Origin: Tabrizicola sp.
GTDB lineage: Bacteria > Pseudomonadota > Alphaproteobacteria > Rhodobacterales > Rhodobacteraceae
Direction: 5' to 3'
NCBI RefSeq assembly: GCF_016793705.1
Contig: NZ_JAEULO010000021.1
Location: 124,001-188,000 of the forward strand
Length of the DNA stretch: 64,000 bases
This document shows, one piece after another, positions 10,153 through 20,743 of the stretch (its first letter is position 1; every line of letters begins with the position of its first letter). Both the position numbers and the translations under genes were made by a program. The notes under the pieces were generated by a model. It saw only the letters and a list, made by a program, of their open reading frames with translations, was not told where the DNA came from and searched no databases.

Positions 10153-10653
10153 CTACCAGGGTTGCGGCTTTTGGTCATACCCGATGTAGAGCGGATGCTT
10201 GGGCTGGCCCTGTCCGGTCAGGCCAAGGTGGAACAGGGGGGCACCGCTCTGGCGCAGAAGCGCGGTCACCTGCGCGCTGCGGCCGAGATGCGAACCGTGG
10301 TTGCCCCAGGCGCAGAGGACGTTGTCGGCCCAGGGCAGACTGGACAGGATCGCGGCGTCATTGCCAGGGCCGACGGGATCGGCAGCCGCCCGCATCACCT
10401 TCGGGTCCGTGGCCCGAAAGGCAAAGATGTTGGCGACACGGAAGGCGCCATACCCCAGGGCGCGCGCCCGCCGCTCGCAGCGCTCGACCGTGGGGTCGTT
10501 CTGCACCTCGGTCGCGGTCGAGGGGTTCAGCATCACGAACAGCGCCCTTGGACCCTCGCTCCAGCGGCGGGTCAGCAGATAGCGATACCGCTCGCAGTCG
10601 GAATAGACCGCCTCGGACAGGGCATCGCCCCTGGTGAACGCTCGTGTGATCAT
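10153..10653 (-). CDS. DUF1643 domain protein
   Basis: A 166-residue protein matching DUF1643: RYRYLLTRRW, LFVMLNPSTATEVQNDPTVERC, and NIFAFRATDP, closing with HPLYIGYDQKPQPW. The biochemical function of the family is not established. The ATG at 10653 is chosen because it begins MITRAFTRGD, immediately before the conserved region. It ends tail to tail with the RTX-like gene, three bases apart. Confidence 0.88.
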   Translation of the reverse strand: MITRAFTRGDALSEAVYSDCERYRYLLTRRWSEGPRALFVMLNPSTATEVQNDPTVERCERRARALGYGAFRVANIFAFRATDPKVMRAAADPVGPGNDAAILSSLPWADNVLCAWGNHGSHLGRSAQVTALLRQSGAPLFHLGLTGQGQPKHPLYIGYDQKPQPW

Positions 10654-10849
10654 CCTGTCGCGTCCATTTCTCGTCCCTGCCCAACCGGCGCAGCGATAAG
10701 CCCCGGATCGCGTCGGCGCAAAGCGATTTTCCGTCCGCCTCGGTCGTGGCAAGGCCCGGTTGCGGCGGGAAAGGGCGATTCCGCTTGTTGGCAAAATGCA
10801 GTCCCGCCTAGATTGTCGACCAGACCCAAGCCGCAGCGGAGCCCCTGAC

Positions 10850-11374
10850 GTGTCCGACCTGATCCTTCTCGCCTATCGCAGCCAGAGCGCCGCCTTCGTC
10901 GCCGGCGAGGCGCTGGCCGTGCTGCAACAGAAGGCCGGGACCGAGCCGGAAGACATCGTCGTGGTCACGCGCGACGGGACCGGCCGGGTTTCGATCAACC
11001 AGTCGACCGACCTGGCGACCGGGCAGCCGCTGGGTGGCGGCCGCTGGGGAACGATGATCGGGATGCTGTTCCTCGACCCGCGCAAACCGGTCCAGGGCGG
11101 CAGGGGGTTGGCCGCCCAGTTCCTGGCGGCGGGCCTTGACGCGGGATTCCTCGAGGCCGCCAGCCGGTTGCTGGAGGCCGGGACCGCCGTGGTGGGAATG
11201 CGCGTGCGGCTTCTGGGCGCCGATGCCGTGCTGGAGCGGCTCAAATCGCTGAGCGGCGCGCCGAAGATCCTGAAAACCCGGCTTGATGCCGCGACCGAAG
11301 ACGCGCTTTACGACATGCAGGCGCAGATTCCCGATCAGGCCTTGCACCATCAGGCGACCGATGACCTGATCTGA
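10850..11374 (+). CDS. DUF1269-like protein
   Basis: A 174-residue protein starting at GTG 10850 (SDLILLAYRSQSAAFVAGEAL). The N-terminal half looks like DUF1269 (V-x-R-D-x-x-G plus GGRWGTMIGMLF), normally followed by a glycine-rich membrane segment; here the second half (DAGFLEAASRLLEAGTAVVGM) is only weakly hydrophobic. Role unknown. It is 49 bases before mtgA on the same strand. Confidence 0.7.
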   Translation: MSDLILLAYRSQSAAFVAGEALAVLQQKAGTEPEDIVVVTRDGTGRVSINQSTDLATGQPLGGGRWGTMIGMLFLDPRKPVQGGRGLAAQFLAAGLDAGFLEAASRLLEAGTAVVGMRVRLLGADAVLERLKSLSGAPKILKTRLDAATEDALYDMQAQIPDQALHHQATDDLI

Positions 11375-11422
11375 GCGTGGACGGGGTTGACGGCCCGCGC
11401 CGCGCGGCCTCCATGTAGCAGG

Positions 11423-12190
11423 ATGACCGGGAAGCCCGCCGACAGAGCAGCCGAAAAGGCCGGACCCGCCCCGCGCAAGCGGAAGGCGAAGGCCGAAGCG
11501 CCCGCGCCGGTGCGGCGGTCGTGGCTGCGTCGGGGGCTGAAATGGCTGGGTCGCGGGCTTGGCGGCCTCGCTGCCCTTTATGCGGTGTTGATCCTGCTGT
11601 TCAGCTTCGTCCCGCCGCCGATCAACCTCTACCAGTTGGGCGAGGCCTGGCGGCTGGGCGGGATCGAGAAAGACTGGGTGCCGTGGGAGGAGATCGCGCC
11701 GGTGATGGGCCGGTCGGCGGTGGCGGCGGAGGATGCGAATTTCTGCAACCACTGGGGCTTCGACATGGCCGCGATCCGCGAGGCGATCGAGGCGGGCAGC
11801 AACCGCGGGGCCAGCACCATCAGCCAGCAGGTGGTGAAGAATGCCTTCCTCTGGCACGGTCGCAGCTGGGCGCGCAAGGCGATGGAGGCGGTGCTGACCC
11901 CGGTGGTCGAGCTGGTCTGGTCGAAGCAGCGGATTCTGGAGGTTTATCTGAACGTTGCGGAATTCGACGATGGCGTTTTCGGCGTGCAGGCGGCGGCGCA
12001 GCATTATTTCGGCGTGGATGCGAAGGACCTGACACCCTTGCAGGCGGCGCGGCTGGCGGCGGTCTTGCCCGATCCGAAGGGGCGCAGCGCGTCGAAACCG
12101 TCGACCTTCATGAAGAGCCGGACGCGGGCCATCATCTCGGGCGCGGAAACCATCGCGGCGGACGGTCGTTCCGCCTGTTTCGAGGGCTGA
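11423..12190 (+). CDS. mtgA: Monofunctional peptidoglycan glycosyltransferase MtgA
   Basis: A 255-residue GT51 enzyme that polymerises lipid II glycan strands. A basic cytoplasmic leader (about residues 1-40) precedes one membrane helix (about 44-65). The five GT51 motifs follow: VAAEDANFCNHWGFD with the catalytic Glu, GASTISQQVVKNAFL, ARKAMEAVLTPVVE, KQRILEVYLNVAEF and the AAQHYFG region. The start is the ATG at 11423; an in-frame TTG 36 bases upstream is less likely. Confidence 0.92.
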   Translation: MTGKPADRAAEKAGPAPRKRKAKAEAPAPVRRSWLRRGLKWLGRGLGGLAALYAVLILLFSFVPPPINLYQLGEAWRLGGIEKDWVPWEEIAPVMGRSAVAAEDANFCNHWGFDMAAIREAIEAGSNRGASTISQQVVKNAFLWHGRSWARKAMEAVLTPVVELVWSKQRILEVYLNVAEFDDGVFGVQAAAQHYFGVDAKDLTPLQAARLAAVLPDPKGRSASKPSTFMKSRTRAIISGAETIAADGRSACFEG

Positions 12191-12258
12191 GGCGGGCCGG
12201 GGATTGAATTCCCGCCCCCATAGCTGCAATGAGAGGGAAGACCGGAGGCCGCCGCCCG

Positions 12259-12936
12259 ATGAACCGCCCCTCGAACCGCCTGTACCATGTTCCGCTGTCG
12301 CCCTTCTGCCGCAAGGTGCGCCTGACGCTGGCGGAAAAGAAGATCGAGGTGGAGCTGGTCGAGGAGCGCTACTGGGAGCCCTCACCCGATTTCCTGCGCC
12401 GGAATCCGGCGGGGAAGGTGCCGATCCTGAAGATGGGCAACCGGGTGATGAGCGAGAGCCAGGCGATCTGCGAGTTCATCGAGGAGCAGACGCCCGAGCC
12501 GCCGCTGATGCCGAAGGGGGCCGAGGGGCGTTATGAGGTGCGGCGCCTATGTGCCTGGTTCGACGACAAGTTCCACAACGAGGTGACGTCGAAGCTTCTG
12601 TACGAGCGGGTGAACAAGAAGGTCACCGGGCAGGGCTACCCGGATTCGCGCAACGTCAAGCAAGGGTCGACGCGGATCAAATATCACCTCGACTACATGG
12701 CCTGGCTTCTGGATCAGCGGCGCTGGCTGGCGGGGGATGCGATGACGCTGGCCGATTTCACCGCGGCGGCGCATCTGAGCTGTCTGGATTATATCAGTGA
12801 CGTGGACTGGAACCGGCACGGGGTACTGAAGGACTGGTACGCCAAGATCAAGTCGCGGCCCTCGTTCCGGCCGCTGCTGGCGGACCAGGTGTCCGGCTTT
12901 CCGCCGGCGGCGCATTATGCCGATCTGGATTTCTGA
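12259..12936 (+). CDS. Glutathione S-transferase-fold protein, candidate FzlA
   Basis: A 225-residue GST-fold protein: thioredoxin-like N-terminus (RLYHVPLSPFCRKVRLTLAE, then RNPAGKVPILKMG and SESQAICEF) and a helical C-terminal half with LADFTAAAHLSCLDYI. The general look, including SPFCRKVR and the WEPSPDFLRRNP stretch, resembles FzlA, the alphaproteobacterial GST homologue that binds FtsZ and supports constriction; that identity is an inference from memory. The ATG at 12259 begins MNRPSNRLYHVPL. Copy 2 of the GGGATATTT element follows the stop. Confidence 0.85.
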   Translation: MNRPSNRLYHVPLSPFCRKVRLTLAEKKIEVELVEERYWEPSPDFLRRNPAGKVPILKMGNRVMSESQAICEFIEEQTPEPPLMPKGAEGRYEVRRLCAWFDDKFHNEVTSKLLYERVNKKVTGQGYPDSRNVKQGSTRIKYHLDYMAWLLDQRRWLAGDAMTLADFTAAAHLSCLDYISDVDWNRHGVLKDWYAKIKSRPSFRPLLADQVSGFPPAAHYADLDF

Positions 12937-12950
12937 ACCCGGTGGCGGAT

Positions 12951-12990
12951 CGGGGGCCAGCCCCCGAACCCCCGGGATATTTGCACCAGT

Positions 12991-13000
<10 letters not shown>
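12951..13000 (+). repeat. GGGATATTT-type intergenic element, copy 2
   Basis: A GGGGGCCAGCCCCC hairpin (12952-12965) is followed by GAACCCCCGGGATATTT and CACCAGTATGAAAGG. It closely resembles copy 3 at 20690 (hairpin plus core) and copy 4 at 62913 (core plus tail). The first codons of queG fall inside the element. Confidence 0.65.
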
Positions 13001-16062
<3,062 letters not shown>

Positions 16063-16066
<4 letters not shown>

Positions 16067-16230
16067 GCGCGGACCTCGCCACCCTTCAGGAAGGCCGGTC
16101 CGGCGAGGAGAGTGGCGTCGCGGTCGGTGGCGATAGCACGGGCGCCTTCGGCGGCGCAGGCCAGAGCGTTCGCGCGGCCGATGCCCTCTGCGGCGGCGGT
16201 GATCAGGATGGTCTTGCCTTGACGTCGCAT
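16063..16230 (-). pseudogene. Truncated SDR, candidate 2-keto-3-deoxy-L-fuconate dehydrogenase remnant
   Basis: Only 55 residues remain. They start MRRQGKTILITAAAEGIGRA, continue ALACAAEGARAIATDRDA, and then end in GPAFLKGGEVRA. This is the first beta-alpha-beta unit of an SDR, including the glycine-rich nucleotide motif, without catalytic or substrate regions (the family is about 240-260 long). The TAA(A/G)xGIGRA form is typical of the SDR group that includes 2-keto-3-deoxy-L-fuconate dehydrogenases, which fits the neighbours. The stop overlaps the fucD start, so the remnant may survive as a translated leader. An internal deletion is inferred. Confidence 0.7.
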
Positions 16231-16381
16231 GATGCCCCCGTTGCCTGGGGCGAGACTAGTCGGGCTTGATCGGGCAGAGCAAGCCGTTCTCGGCGGGATC
16301 GTGCCGGGGTGGGGTCCGAACGGGGTTGGCGGAACGGCGATTCGGGTGCAAGCTGAGGAGAAGCAACCCTTGGAGGAGAGC

Positions 16382-16549
16382 ATGAGCCGTCATCTTGCCG
16401 ACCATCGCACCCGGACGAGCGGGGGTCGCCTGAAGCATTTCCTGCGGCTGGCCCGCACCCCGAGAGAAACCTGGCAGCGGCCCCGCGGAACATCCGGGTC
16501 GACGCGGCTGGTGCAGTTCCTGCGGATCGAGCGGGGCCGTACCGCCTGA
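16382..16549 (+). CDS. Small basic hypothetical protein
   Basis: A 55-residue frame (MSRHLADHRTRTSG start, C-terminus LVQFLRIERGRTA) behind a very good ribosome site, GGAGGAG six bases before the ATG. It is rich in arginine, with no hydrophobic segment or motif I recognise. A hairpin follows at 16576-16599. The strong ribosome site is the main argument for it; it may still be spurious. Confidence 0.45.
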   Translation: MSRHLADHRTRTSGGRLKHFLRLARTPRETWQRPRGTSGSTRLVQFLRIERGRTA

Positions 16550-16575
16550 CTGTCCACGCGGGACAGGGAGTTCCG

Positions 16576-16599
16576 GGCAAGCGTTTTCAACGTCTTGCC
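16576..16599. terminator. Hairpin between convergent genes
   Basis: GGCAAGCGTT and AACG(T)CTTGCC pair over ten positions with one bulged base and a TTC loop. It lies between the small plus-strand frame and the ohrR stop. No clear T-run, so a bidirectional terminator is only probable. Confidence 0.4.
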
Positions 16600-16618
16600 T
16601 GCGGGCGTTAGGAATTTG

Positions 16619-17050
16619 TCAAGCTTTCGCCGGCTTCAGCCGGTCGCGCAGCGCGGCGAGGATGTCGCGCAGGTCGGCGAGTTCCGATTGCCGGAGTCCG
16701 GTTTTTTCAGCGAAGGCGCGCGGCACCCCGGCGGCGCGGGAGGCAAGATCGCGCCCGGCGTCCGTCAAGGACAGGCGCACCTGGCGTTCGTCCTTGCCGT
16801 CGCGGCTGCGGTGCAGCCATCCGGCGCTTTCCATCCGTTTGAGAAGAGGTGTCAGGGTGTTCGAGTCGAGCCGCACCTCGGCGCCCAGCTGGCCGACCGT
16901 CTGCCCGTCGCGGGCGTTCAGCGAGGTCAGCACCAGATATTGCGGATAGGTCAAGCCCAGGGGCTGCAACAGCGGCGCATAGGCCGCGTGCATCGCATGG
17001 GACGCGGAATGCAGCGCGAAGCAGAGCATGTCGGGTGGCGCGAGGGTCAT
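16619..17050 (-). CDS. ohrR: MarR-family peroxide-sensing repressor OhrR
   Basis: A 143-residue MarR-family protein with the OhrR start PPDMLCFALHSASHAM. C10 is in the position of the reactive sensor cysteine, and it is the only cysteine in the protein, pointing to the one-Cys class that needs a small thiol partner. The winged helix is about residues 40-100 (TVGQLGAEVRLDSNTLTPLLKRME, then GRDERQ-like wing). It represses ohr until oxidised by organic hydroperoxide. It is divergent from ohr with three operator-like sites between. Confidence 0.93.
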   Translation of the reverse strand: MTLAPPDMLCFALHSASHAMHAAYAPLLQPLGLTYPQYLVLTSLNARDGQTVGQLGAEVRLDSNTLTPLLKRMESAGWLHRSRDGKDERQVRLSLTDAGRDLASRAAGVPRAFAEKTGLRQSELADLRDILAALRDRLKPAKA

Positions 17051-17063
17051 GCGGGCAGTTTAT

Positions 17064-17147
17064 ATCGTGTACGATGGAAACTCAAGCCGGTTGACAGCGG
17101 GTCGATTCTGATGCAGTAAGATCGCGCACGATTTAATCGCTTACGAT
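17064..17147. promoter_or_regulatory. Three OhrR operator-like sites
   Basis: Three copies of ATCG-N4-CGAT-like sequence lie between ohrR and ohr: ATCGTGTACGAT (17064-17075), ATCGCGCACGAT (17121-17132) and ATCGCTTACGAT (17136-17147). All fit ATCGnnnACGAT. The first is next to the ohrR start, and the last two, 15 bases apart, flank the ohr ribosome site. Binding by OhrR is inferred from the position. Confidence 0.65.
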
Positions 17148-17159
17148 AAGGAGAATGCC

Positions 17160-17588
17160 ATGTCGGTCGATGCGAAATACTGGACGGAAGCCAAGGCGAC
17201 GGGGGGCGGTCGCAACGGGGTGTCGGGGCTGGTGAATGGCCAGCTGACGGTGACCCATGCCAGCCCGAAGGAACTGGGCGGCTCGGGCCTCGGGCATAAC
17301 CCGGAGGAGTTGTTCGCCGTGGGCTATTCGGCCTGCTACCTGGGCGCGATGCGCTTTGCGGCGCAAAGCGAGAAGCTGGGCACGGTGCCGGACAGCGCTA
17401 CGGTAAACGCTCATGTCGGAATCGGGCCGCGGTCGGACGGCGGCTTCGGACTGAAGGTGAAGCTGGTGGTGACGATGCCGGGCGTCGAGCGTGCGGTGGC
17501 GGAGAAGATCGCCGAGCGCGGCCATTTCATCTGCCCCTATTCCAATGCGACCAAGGGCAATATCGAGGTCACGACCGAACTGGCCTGA
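17160..17588 (+). CDS. ohr: Organic hydroperoxide reductase Ohr
   Basis: A 142-residue Ohr of the OsmC superfamily, which reduces lipid and organic hydroperoxides with lipoyl-linked electrons. The two catalytic cysteines are C59 (GYSACYLGA) and C125 (FICPYSNA), with R18 and E50 in the expected places. ATG 17160 follows AAGGAG. Regulated by the divergent ohrR through the ATCGnnnACGAT sites. A perfect hairpin follows the stop. Confidence 0.96.
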   Translation: MSVDAKYWTEAKATGGGRNGVSGLVNGQLTVTHASPKELGGSGLGHNPEELFAVGYSACYLGAMRFAAQSEKLGTVPDSATVNAHVGIGPRSDGGFGLKVKLVVTMPGVERAVAEKIAERGHFICPYSNATKGNIEVTTELA

Positions 17589-17590
17589 CG

Positions 17591-17609
17591 GCCGGATCGG
17601 CGATCCGGT
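17591..17609. terminator. Terminator-like hairpin after ohr
   Basis: CCGGATC and GATCCGG pair perfectly around a GGC loop, followed by TT. It lies between ohr and the stop of the convergent membrane-protein gene. Confidence 0.5.
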
Positions 17610-18326
17610 TCAGCCGGGCGCGCGTTCCAACCTGCGGGGCATGGATTCAATGCCCGGCAGCGTCAGCACGAAGGCGGTGGCGACGCTGGCCATGACCATC
17701 TCGCCCCCGTCTTCCAGCAAGCCGAAGAACTGCGGCAGGAAGTCGGCGGCGATGGTGCCTTCGCTGAACAGCTTGATGGTCTGGTGCAGGAAATCGAGGG
17801 CCACGCCGAAAAAGGCGAGGAAGGCGATGATCAGCGCGAAGCGGAGGCTGAGCGCGCGGGCGACGGCGCCATTCCGGCTGAACAGGGTTGCGGTCATCAG
17901 GACCGCGATGACGCCCATCGCGCAGAAGACCATGACTTCGGCGATGTCCTGGCTTTGGGCTTGCAGGCTGGCGGGCAGGGTCAGGCGGCCCGCGAGCATC
18001 GCGCCGATCGTTTCGTGCTCTTGCAGGGAATCATCGACCAGCACCATCACGAAGACCAAGGCCCAGCGGAAGGGAACCGACCAGCGATCGCGGATCGAAA
18101 GCCAGACCAGCGCGACAATGATGATGGCCCATTTCACATAGCCCAGCATCTCGGGCAACGCCCCGTCGCGGGTGATCTTCAGCTCATCGGGAATGGCGGA
18201 AATCATCCCGGCCCATTTGGCGAAGAAGGCGACGGCATCCACCAGAATGAACGCGATATCCACCGTCAGCAGCAGCATCAGGAGCGCCGTGAAGGACAGT
18301 GAGATGATCGGGAAAGGCCGATCCAT
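17610..18326 (-). CDS. Integral membrane protein of unknown function
   Basis: A 238-residue protein with about six hydrophobic segments (near residues 8-30, 35-45, 63-80, 88-100, 125-148 and 160-185). A cluster of polar residues lies between segments, including LVDDSLQEHETIGAML, and a FLHQTIKLFSEGT stretch lies later, which could be functional. I do not recognise the family. The ATG at 18326 (MDRPFPIISLSF) is preferred over an in-frame ATG 54 bases upstream. Confidence 0.7.
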   Translation of the reverse strand: MDRPFPIISLSFTALLMLLLTVDIAFILVDAVAFFAKWAGMISAIPDELKITRDGALPEMLGYVKWAIIIVALVWLSIRDRWSVPFRWALVFVMVLVDDSLQEHETIGAMLAGRLTLPASLQAQSQDIAEVMVFCAMGVIAVLMTATLFSRNGAVARALSLRFALIIAFLAFFGVALDFLHQTIKLFSEGTIAADFLPQFFGLLEDGGEMVMASVATAFVLTLPGIESMPRRLERAPG

Positions 18327-18435
18327 TGCAAACCCCGCAGACGCCGGTCCGTGCCGGTTCAGACGGTGCCGCAACAGCATGAAATCGGGCCGGAAGGCAA
18401 TGGGAAAAGCTGCGCGGGGGAAGCGCCAAGGCGCT

Positions 18436-18470
18436 GCGGGGACGGCACGACTGGTGCTGCCCGTCCCCGC
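18436..18470 (-). terminator. Stem-loop downstream of ilvE
   Basis: GCGGGGACGG(G)CA and TGCCGTCCCCGC form a 12-pair stem with a short loop on the minus strand, 13 bases after the ilvE stop. No T-run, so termination is probable but not certain. Confidence 0.45.
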
Positions 18471-18482
18471 AAGGCGCCAGGT

Positions 18483-19349
18483 TCAGCTGCGGACCAGCTT
18501 TTCGTATTCGGTGGCGACGCGCCTGGTCAGATCGCCCACTTCGAAGGTCCAGTCGCCGATCTGGCCGACCGGAGTCACTTCGGCGGCGGTGCCGGTGAGC
18601 CAGCACTGTTCGAAATCCGCCAGTTCCTCGGGCTTGATATGGCGTTCGTGGACCTTGATCTGCATGTCGTTGAGCATCCCGATCACGGTCTGCCGGGTGA
18701 TGCCGTTCAGGATGCAGTCGGGGTTCGGGGTGTGGACCTCGCCGTCCTTGACGAAGAAGATGTTGGCCCCCGTCGCCTCGGCCACATAGCCGCGGAAATC
18801 GTAGAAGAGTGCGTCGGAGCAGCCCTTTTCCATCGCAGCATGCTTGGACATGGTGCAGATCATGTAGAGTCCGGCGGCCTTGGCGGCGGTGGGAATGGTT
18901 TCCGGCGAGGGCCGCTTCCACTTGGCGATGTCGAGCTTGGCGCCCTTCATCTTGGCGTCGCCGTAATAGGCGCCCCAGCTCCAGCAGGCGATGGCGAGGC
19001 GGACCGGGTTGCCAAGCGAGGCGACCCCCATCTCGTCGCCCGCGCCCCGGAAGGCCACGGCGCGGATGTAGGCGTCGGTCAGACCGTTGGCTTTCAGCAC
19101 GGCTTCCTTGGCGGCGTCGATCTCCTCCGCCGTGTAGGGGATCGGCATGTCGAGCAGGCGGCCGGATTCGAGAAGGCGCAGCGAATGTTCGTGGCCCTTG
19201 AAGATCTTGCCGTTGTAGCACCGCTCGCCTTCGAAGACCGAAGAGGCGTAATGCAGGGCATGGGTCAGGATGTGGACATTCGCCGAGCGCCATTCCACCA
19301 GCTTGCCATCCATCCAGATGAACCCGTCGCGATCGTCGTAAGCAGCCAT
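18483..19349 (-). CDS. ilvE: Branched-chain amino acid aminotransferase
   Basis: A 288-residue fold-type IV PLP enzyme that makes valine, leucine and isoleucine from their keto acids. It starts MAAYDDRDGFIWMDGKLVEW and carries THALHYASSVFEGERCY, the predicted PLP lysine K157 (PTAAKAAGLY), the E-x-x-x-x-N region EATGANIFFV and the late GTAAEVTPV phosphate-binding loop. The ATG at 19349 follows GGAGGGCAGG. Divergent from petP. Confidence 0.93.
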   Translation of the reverse strand: MAAYDDRDGFIWMDGKLVEWRSANVHILTHALHYASSVFEGERCYNGKIFKGHEHSLRLLESGRLLDMPIPYTAEEIDAAKEAVLKANGLTDAYIRAVAFRGAGDEMGVASLGNPVRLAIACWSWGAYYGDAKMKGAKLDIAKWKRPSPETIPTAAKAAGLYMICTMSKHAAMEKGCSDALFYDFRGYVAEATGANIFFVKDGEVHTPNPDCILNGITRQTVIGMLNDMQIKVHERHIKPEELADFEQCWLTGTAAEVTPVGQIGDWTFEVGDLTRRVATEYEKLVRS

Positions 19350-19490
19350 CCTGCCCTCCATCTTTGCGAAAGTTGCGCTTGAAAGGTCCGATCCGGACAG
19401 ATTCTTGCGCGAAATCGGGGGAGAGTTACGGGTTCGTGCTTGGAAAGTCAACAAGGCTGACGTAAATTCATCGCGACGAAGGAGGTGGCG

Positions 19491-19985
19491 ATGGCCGAGA
19501 CACCGGGCGGGGAAAGCCTGCTGTTCCTGACGGACGAGCAGTTGCGCAAGGGCATCGAGGCGATGTTCTTCGCCTATCGCGGCTTCACGGCGGATCCGGA
19601 CCGGATTCTGGAGGGCAAGGACTATGGCCGGGCGCATCATCGGGCGATCCATTTCATCCATCGCAGCCCGGGGACGACGGTGAGCAATCTGTTGTCGATC
19701 CTGGGTGTTACAAAGCAGTCGTTGAATCGTGTGTTGCGCACCCTGATCGAGGATGGCCTTGTTCGCAGCGAAAAGGGCAAGGTGGATGCGCGGGAGCGGC
19801 ATCTGCATCTGACGGACAAGGGACAGATGCTGGAGCGGGAATTGTCGGACGCGCAGCGGGCGCGGATGCGGGCGGCCTACCGGGCGGCAGGGCCGCAGGC
19901 GGTGGCGGGCTTCCGGCAGGTGCTGGAGGCGATGATGGATCCGGAGATGCGGCGCCAGTACAACCGCCTGAAGGAGGGCGGCTGA
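19491..19985 (+). CDS. petP: MarR-family regulator, PetP-like
   Basis: A 164-residue MarR-type winged-helix protein: VSNLLSILGVTKQSLNRVLRTLIEDGLV for the DNA-binding helices, then KVDARERHLHLTDKG for the wing. Its direct, overlapping linkage to an OmpR-type response regulator matches the petP-petR pair of Rhodobacter capsulatus, where the genes affect cytochrome c formation and growth; the name rests on that order. The ATG at 19491 is six bases after AAGGAGG. The stop overlaps the petR start (TGATG). Confidence 0.85.
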   Translation: MAETPGGESLLFLTDEQLRKGIEAMFFAYRGFTADPDRILEGKDYGRAHHRAIHFIHRSPGTTVSNLLSILGVTKQSLNRVLRTLIEDGLVRSEKGKVDARERHLHLTDKGQMLERELSDAQRARMRAAYRAAGPQAVAGFRQVLEAMMDPEMRRQYNRLKEGG

Positions 19986-20677
19986 TGGTCCCTGATGCGC
20001 ATCTCTTGATCGTGGATGACGACGAGCGCATCCGGGGACTGTTGCAGAAGTTCCTGATGCGAAACGGTTTCCTGGTGTCGGTCGCGCGCGATGCGTCGCA
20101 GGCGCGGAGAATTCTGGCGGGGCTGGAATTCGACTTGATCGTTCTTGACGTGATGATGCCGGGCGAGGACGGGGTGACGCTGACGCGCGCGTTGCGGCAG
20201 AGGATGTCGACGCCGGTCCTCCTGCTGACGGCGCGGGGCGAGGCGGCGAACCGGATCGAGGGGCTGGAGGCGGGGGCGGACGACTATCTGGTCAAGCCCT
20301 TCGAGCCGAAGGAATTGCTTCTGCGGATCAACGCGATCCTGCGGCGGGTGCCTGCGGTGCGGGCGGCGGAGCCGGTGCGGCAGGTAATCCACCTGGGCGC
20401 GGTGCGGTACGACCTCGACCGGGGCGAGATGTGGCGGGGGGAGGCTCCGGTCCGGCTGACGGCGACGGAGGCGGCGCTGATGCGCATCTTCGCCTCGCAG
20501 CCGGGGGTGGCGCTGAGCCGCGAGAAGCTGGTGGCCGATCAGGGCGAGGATGCGGCGCAGGAGCGGGCGGTGGACGTGCAGATCACCCGGCTGCGGCGGA
20601 AGATCGAGGACGATCCGAAGGCGCCGCGCTACCTGCAAACGGTGCGGGGCGAGGGCTATATGCTGCAACCGGATTGA
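19985..20677 (+). CDS. petR: OmpR-family response regulator, PetR-like
   Basis: A 230-residue response regulator. Receiver domain residues 5-120 have the acidic pair D12/D13, phosphoacceptor D55 (LIVLDVMMPGEDG), T82 region and K104 (YLVKPFEP). The OmpR winged helix spans about 130-228 and ends YLQTVRGEGYML. No sensor kinase gene lies beside it, as in the petPR pair of Rhodobacter. It is translationally coupled to petP. Confidence 0.93.
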   Translation: MVPDAHLLIVDDDERIRGLLQKFLMRNGFLVSVARDASQARRILAGLEFDLIVLDVMMPGEDGVTLTRALRQRMSTPVLLLTARGEAANRIEGLEAGADDYLVKPFEPKELLLRINAILRRVPAVRAAEPVRQVIHLGAVRYDLDRGEMWRGEAPVRLTATEAALMRIFASQPGVALSREKLVADQGEDAAQERAVDVQITRLRRKIEDDPKAPRYLQTVRGEGYMLQPD

Positions 20678-20689
20678 GGGTGGACGCCC

Positions 20690-20733
20690 CGGGGCGCTGC
20701 CCCGGACCCCGGGATATTTGTGGACAGAAAATG
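20690..20733 (+). repeat. GGGATATTT-type intergenic element, copy 3
   Basis: GGGGCGCTGCCCC hairpin, then GGACCCCGGGATATTT, then GTGGACAGAAAATGAGG. It has the same build as copy 2 and likewise follows the 3' end of a plus-strand gene (petR). Confidence 0.6.
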
Positions 20734-20743
20734 AGGCTTTGCG

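Noticed and set aside
16550-16566. CTGTCC-n5-GGACAG resembling the 15-base palindrome at 4828
   Set aside because: Only the outer six bases of each arm match and the centre differs; not counted as a third copy.
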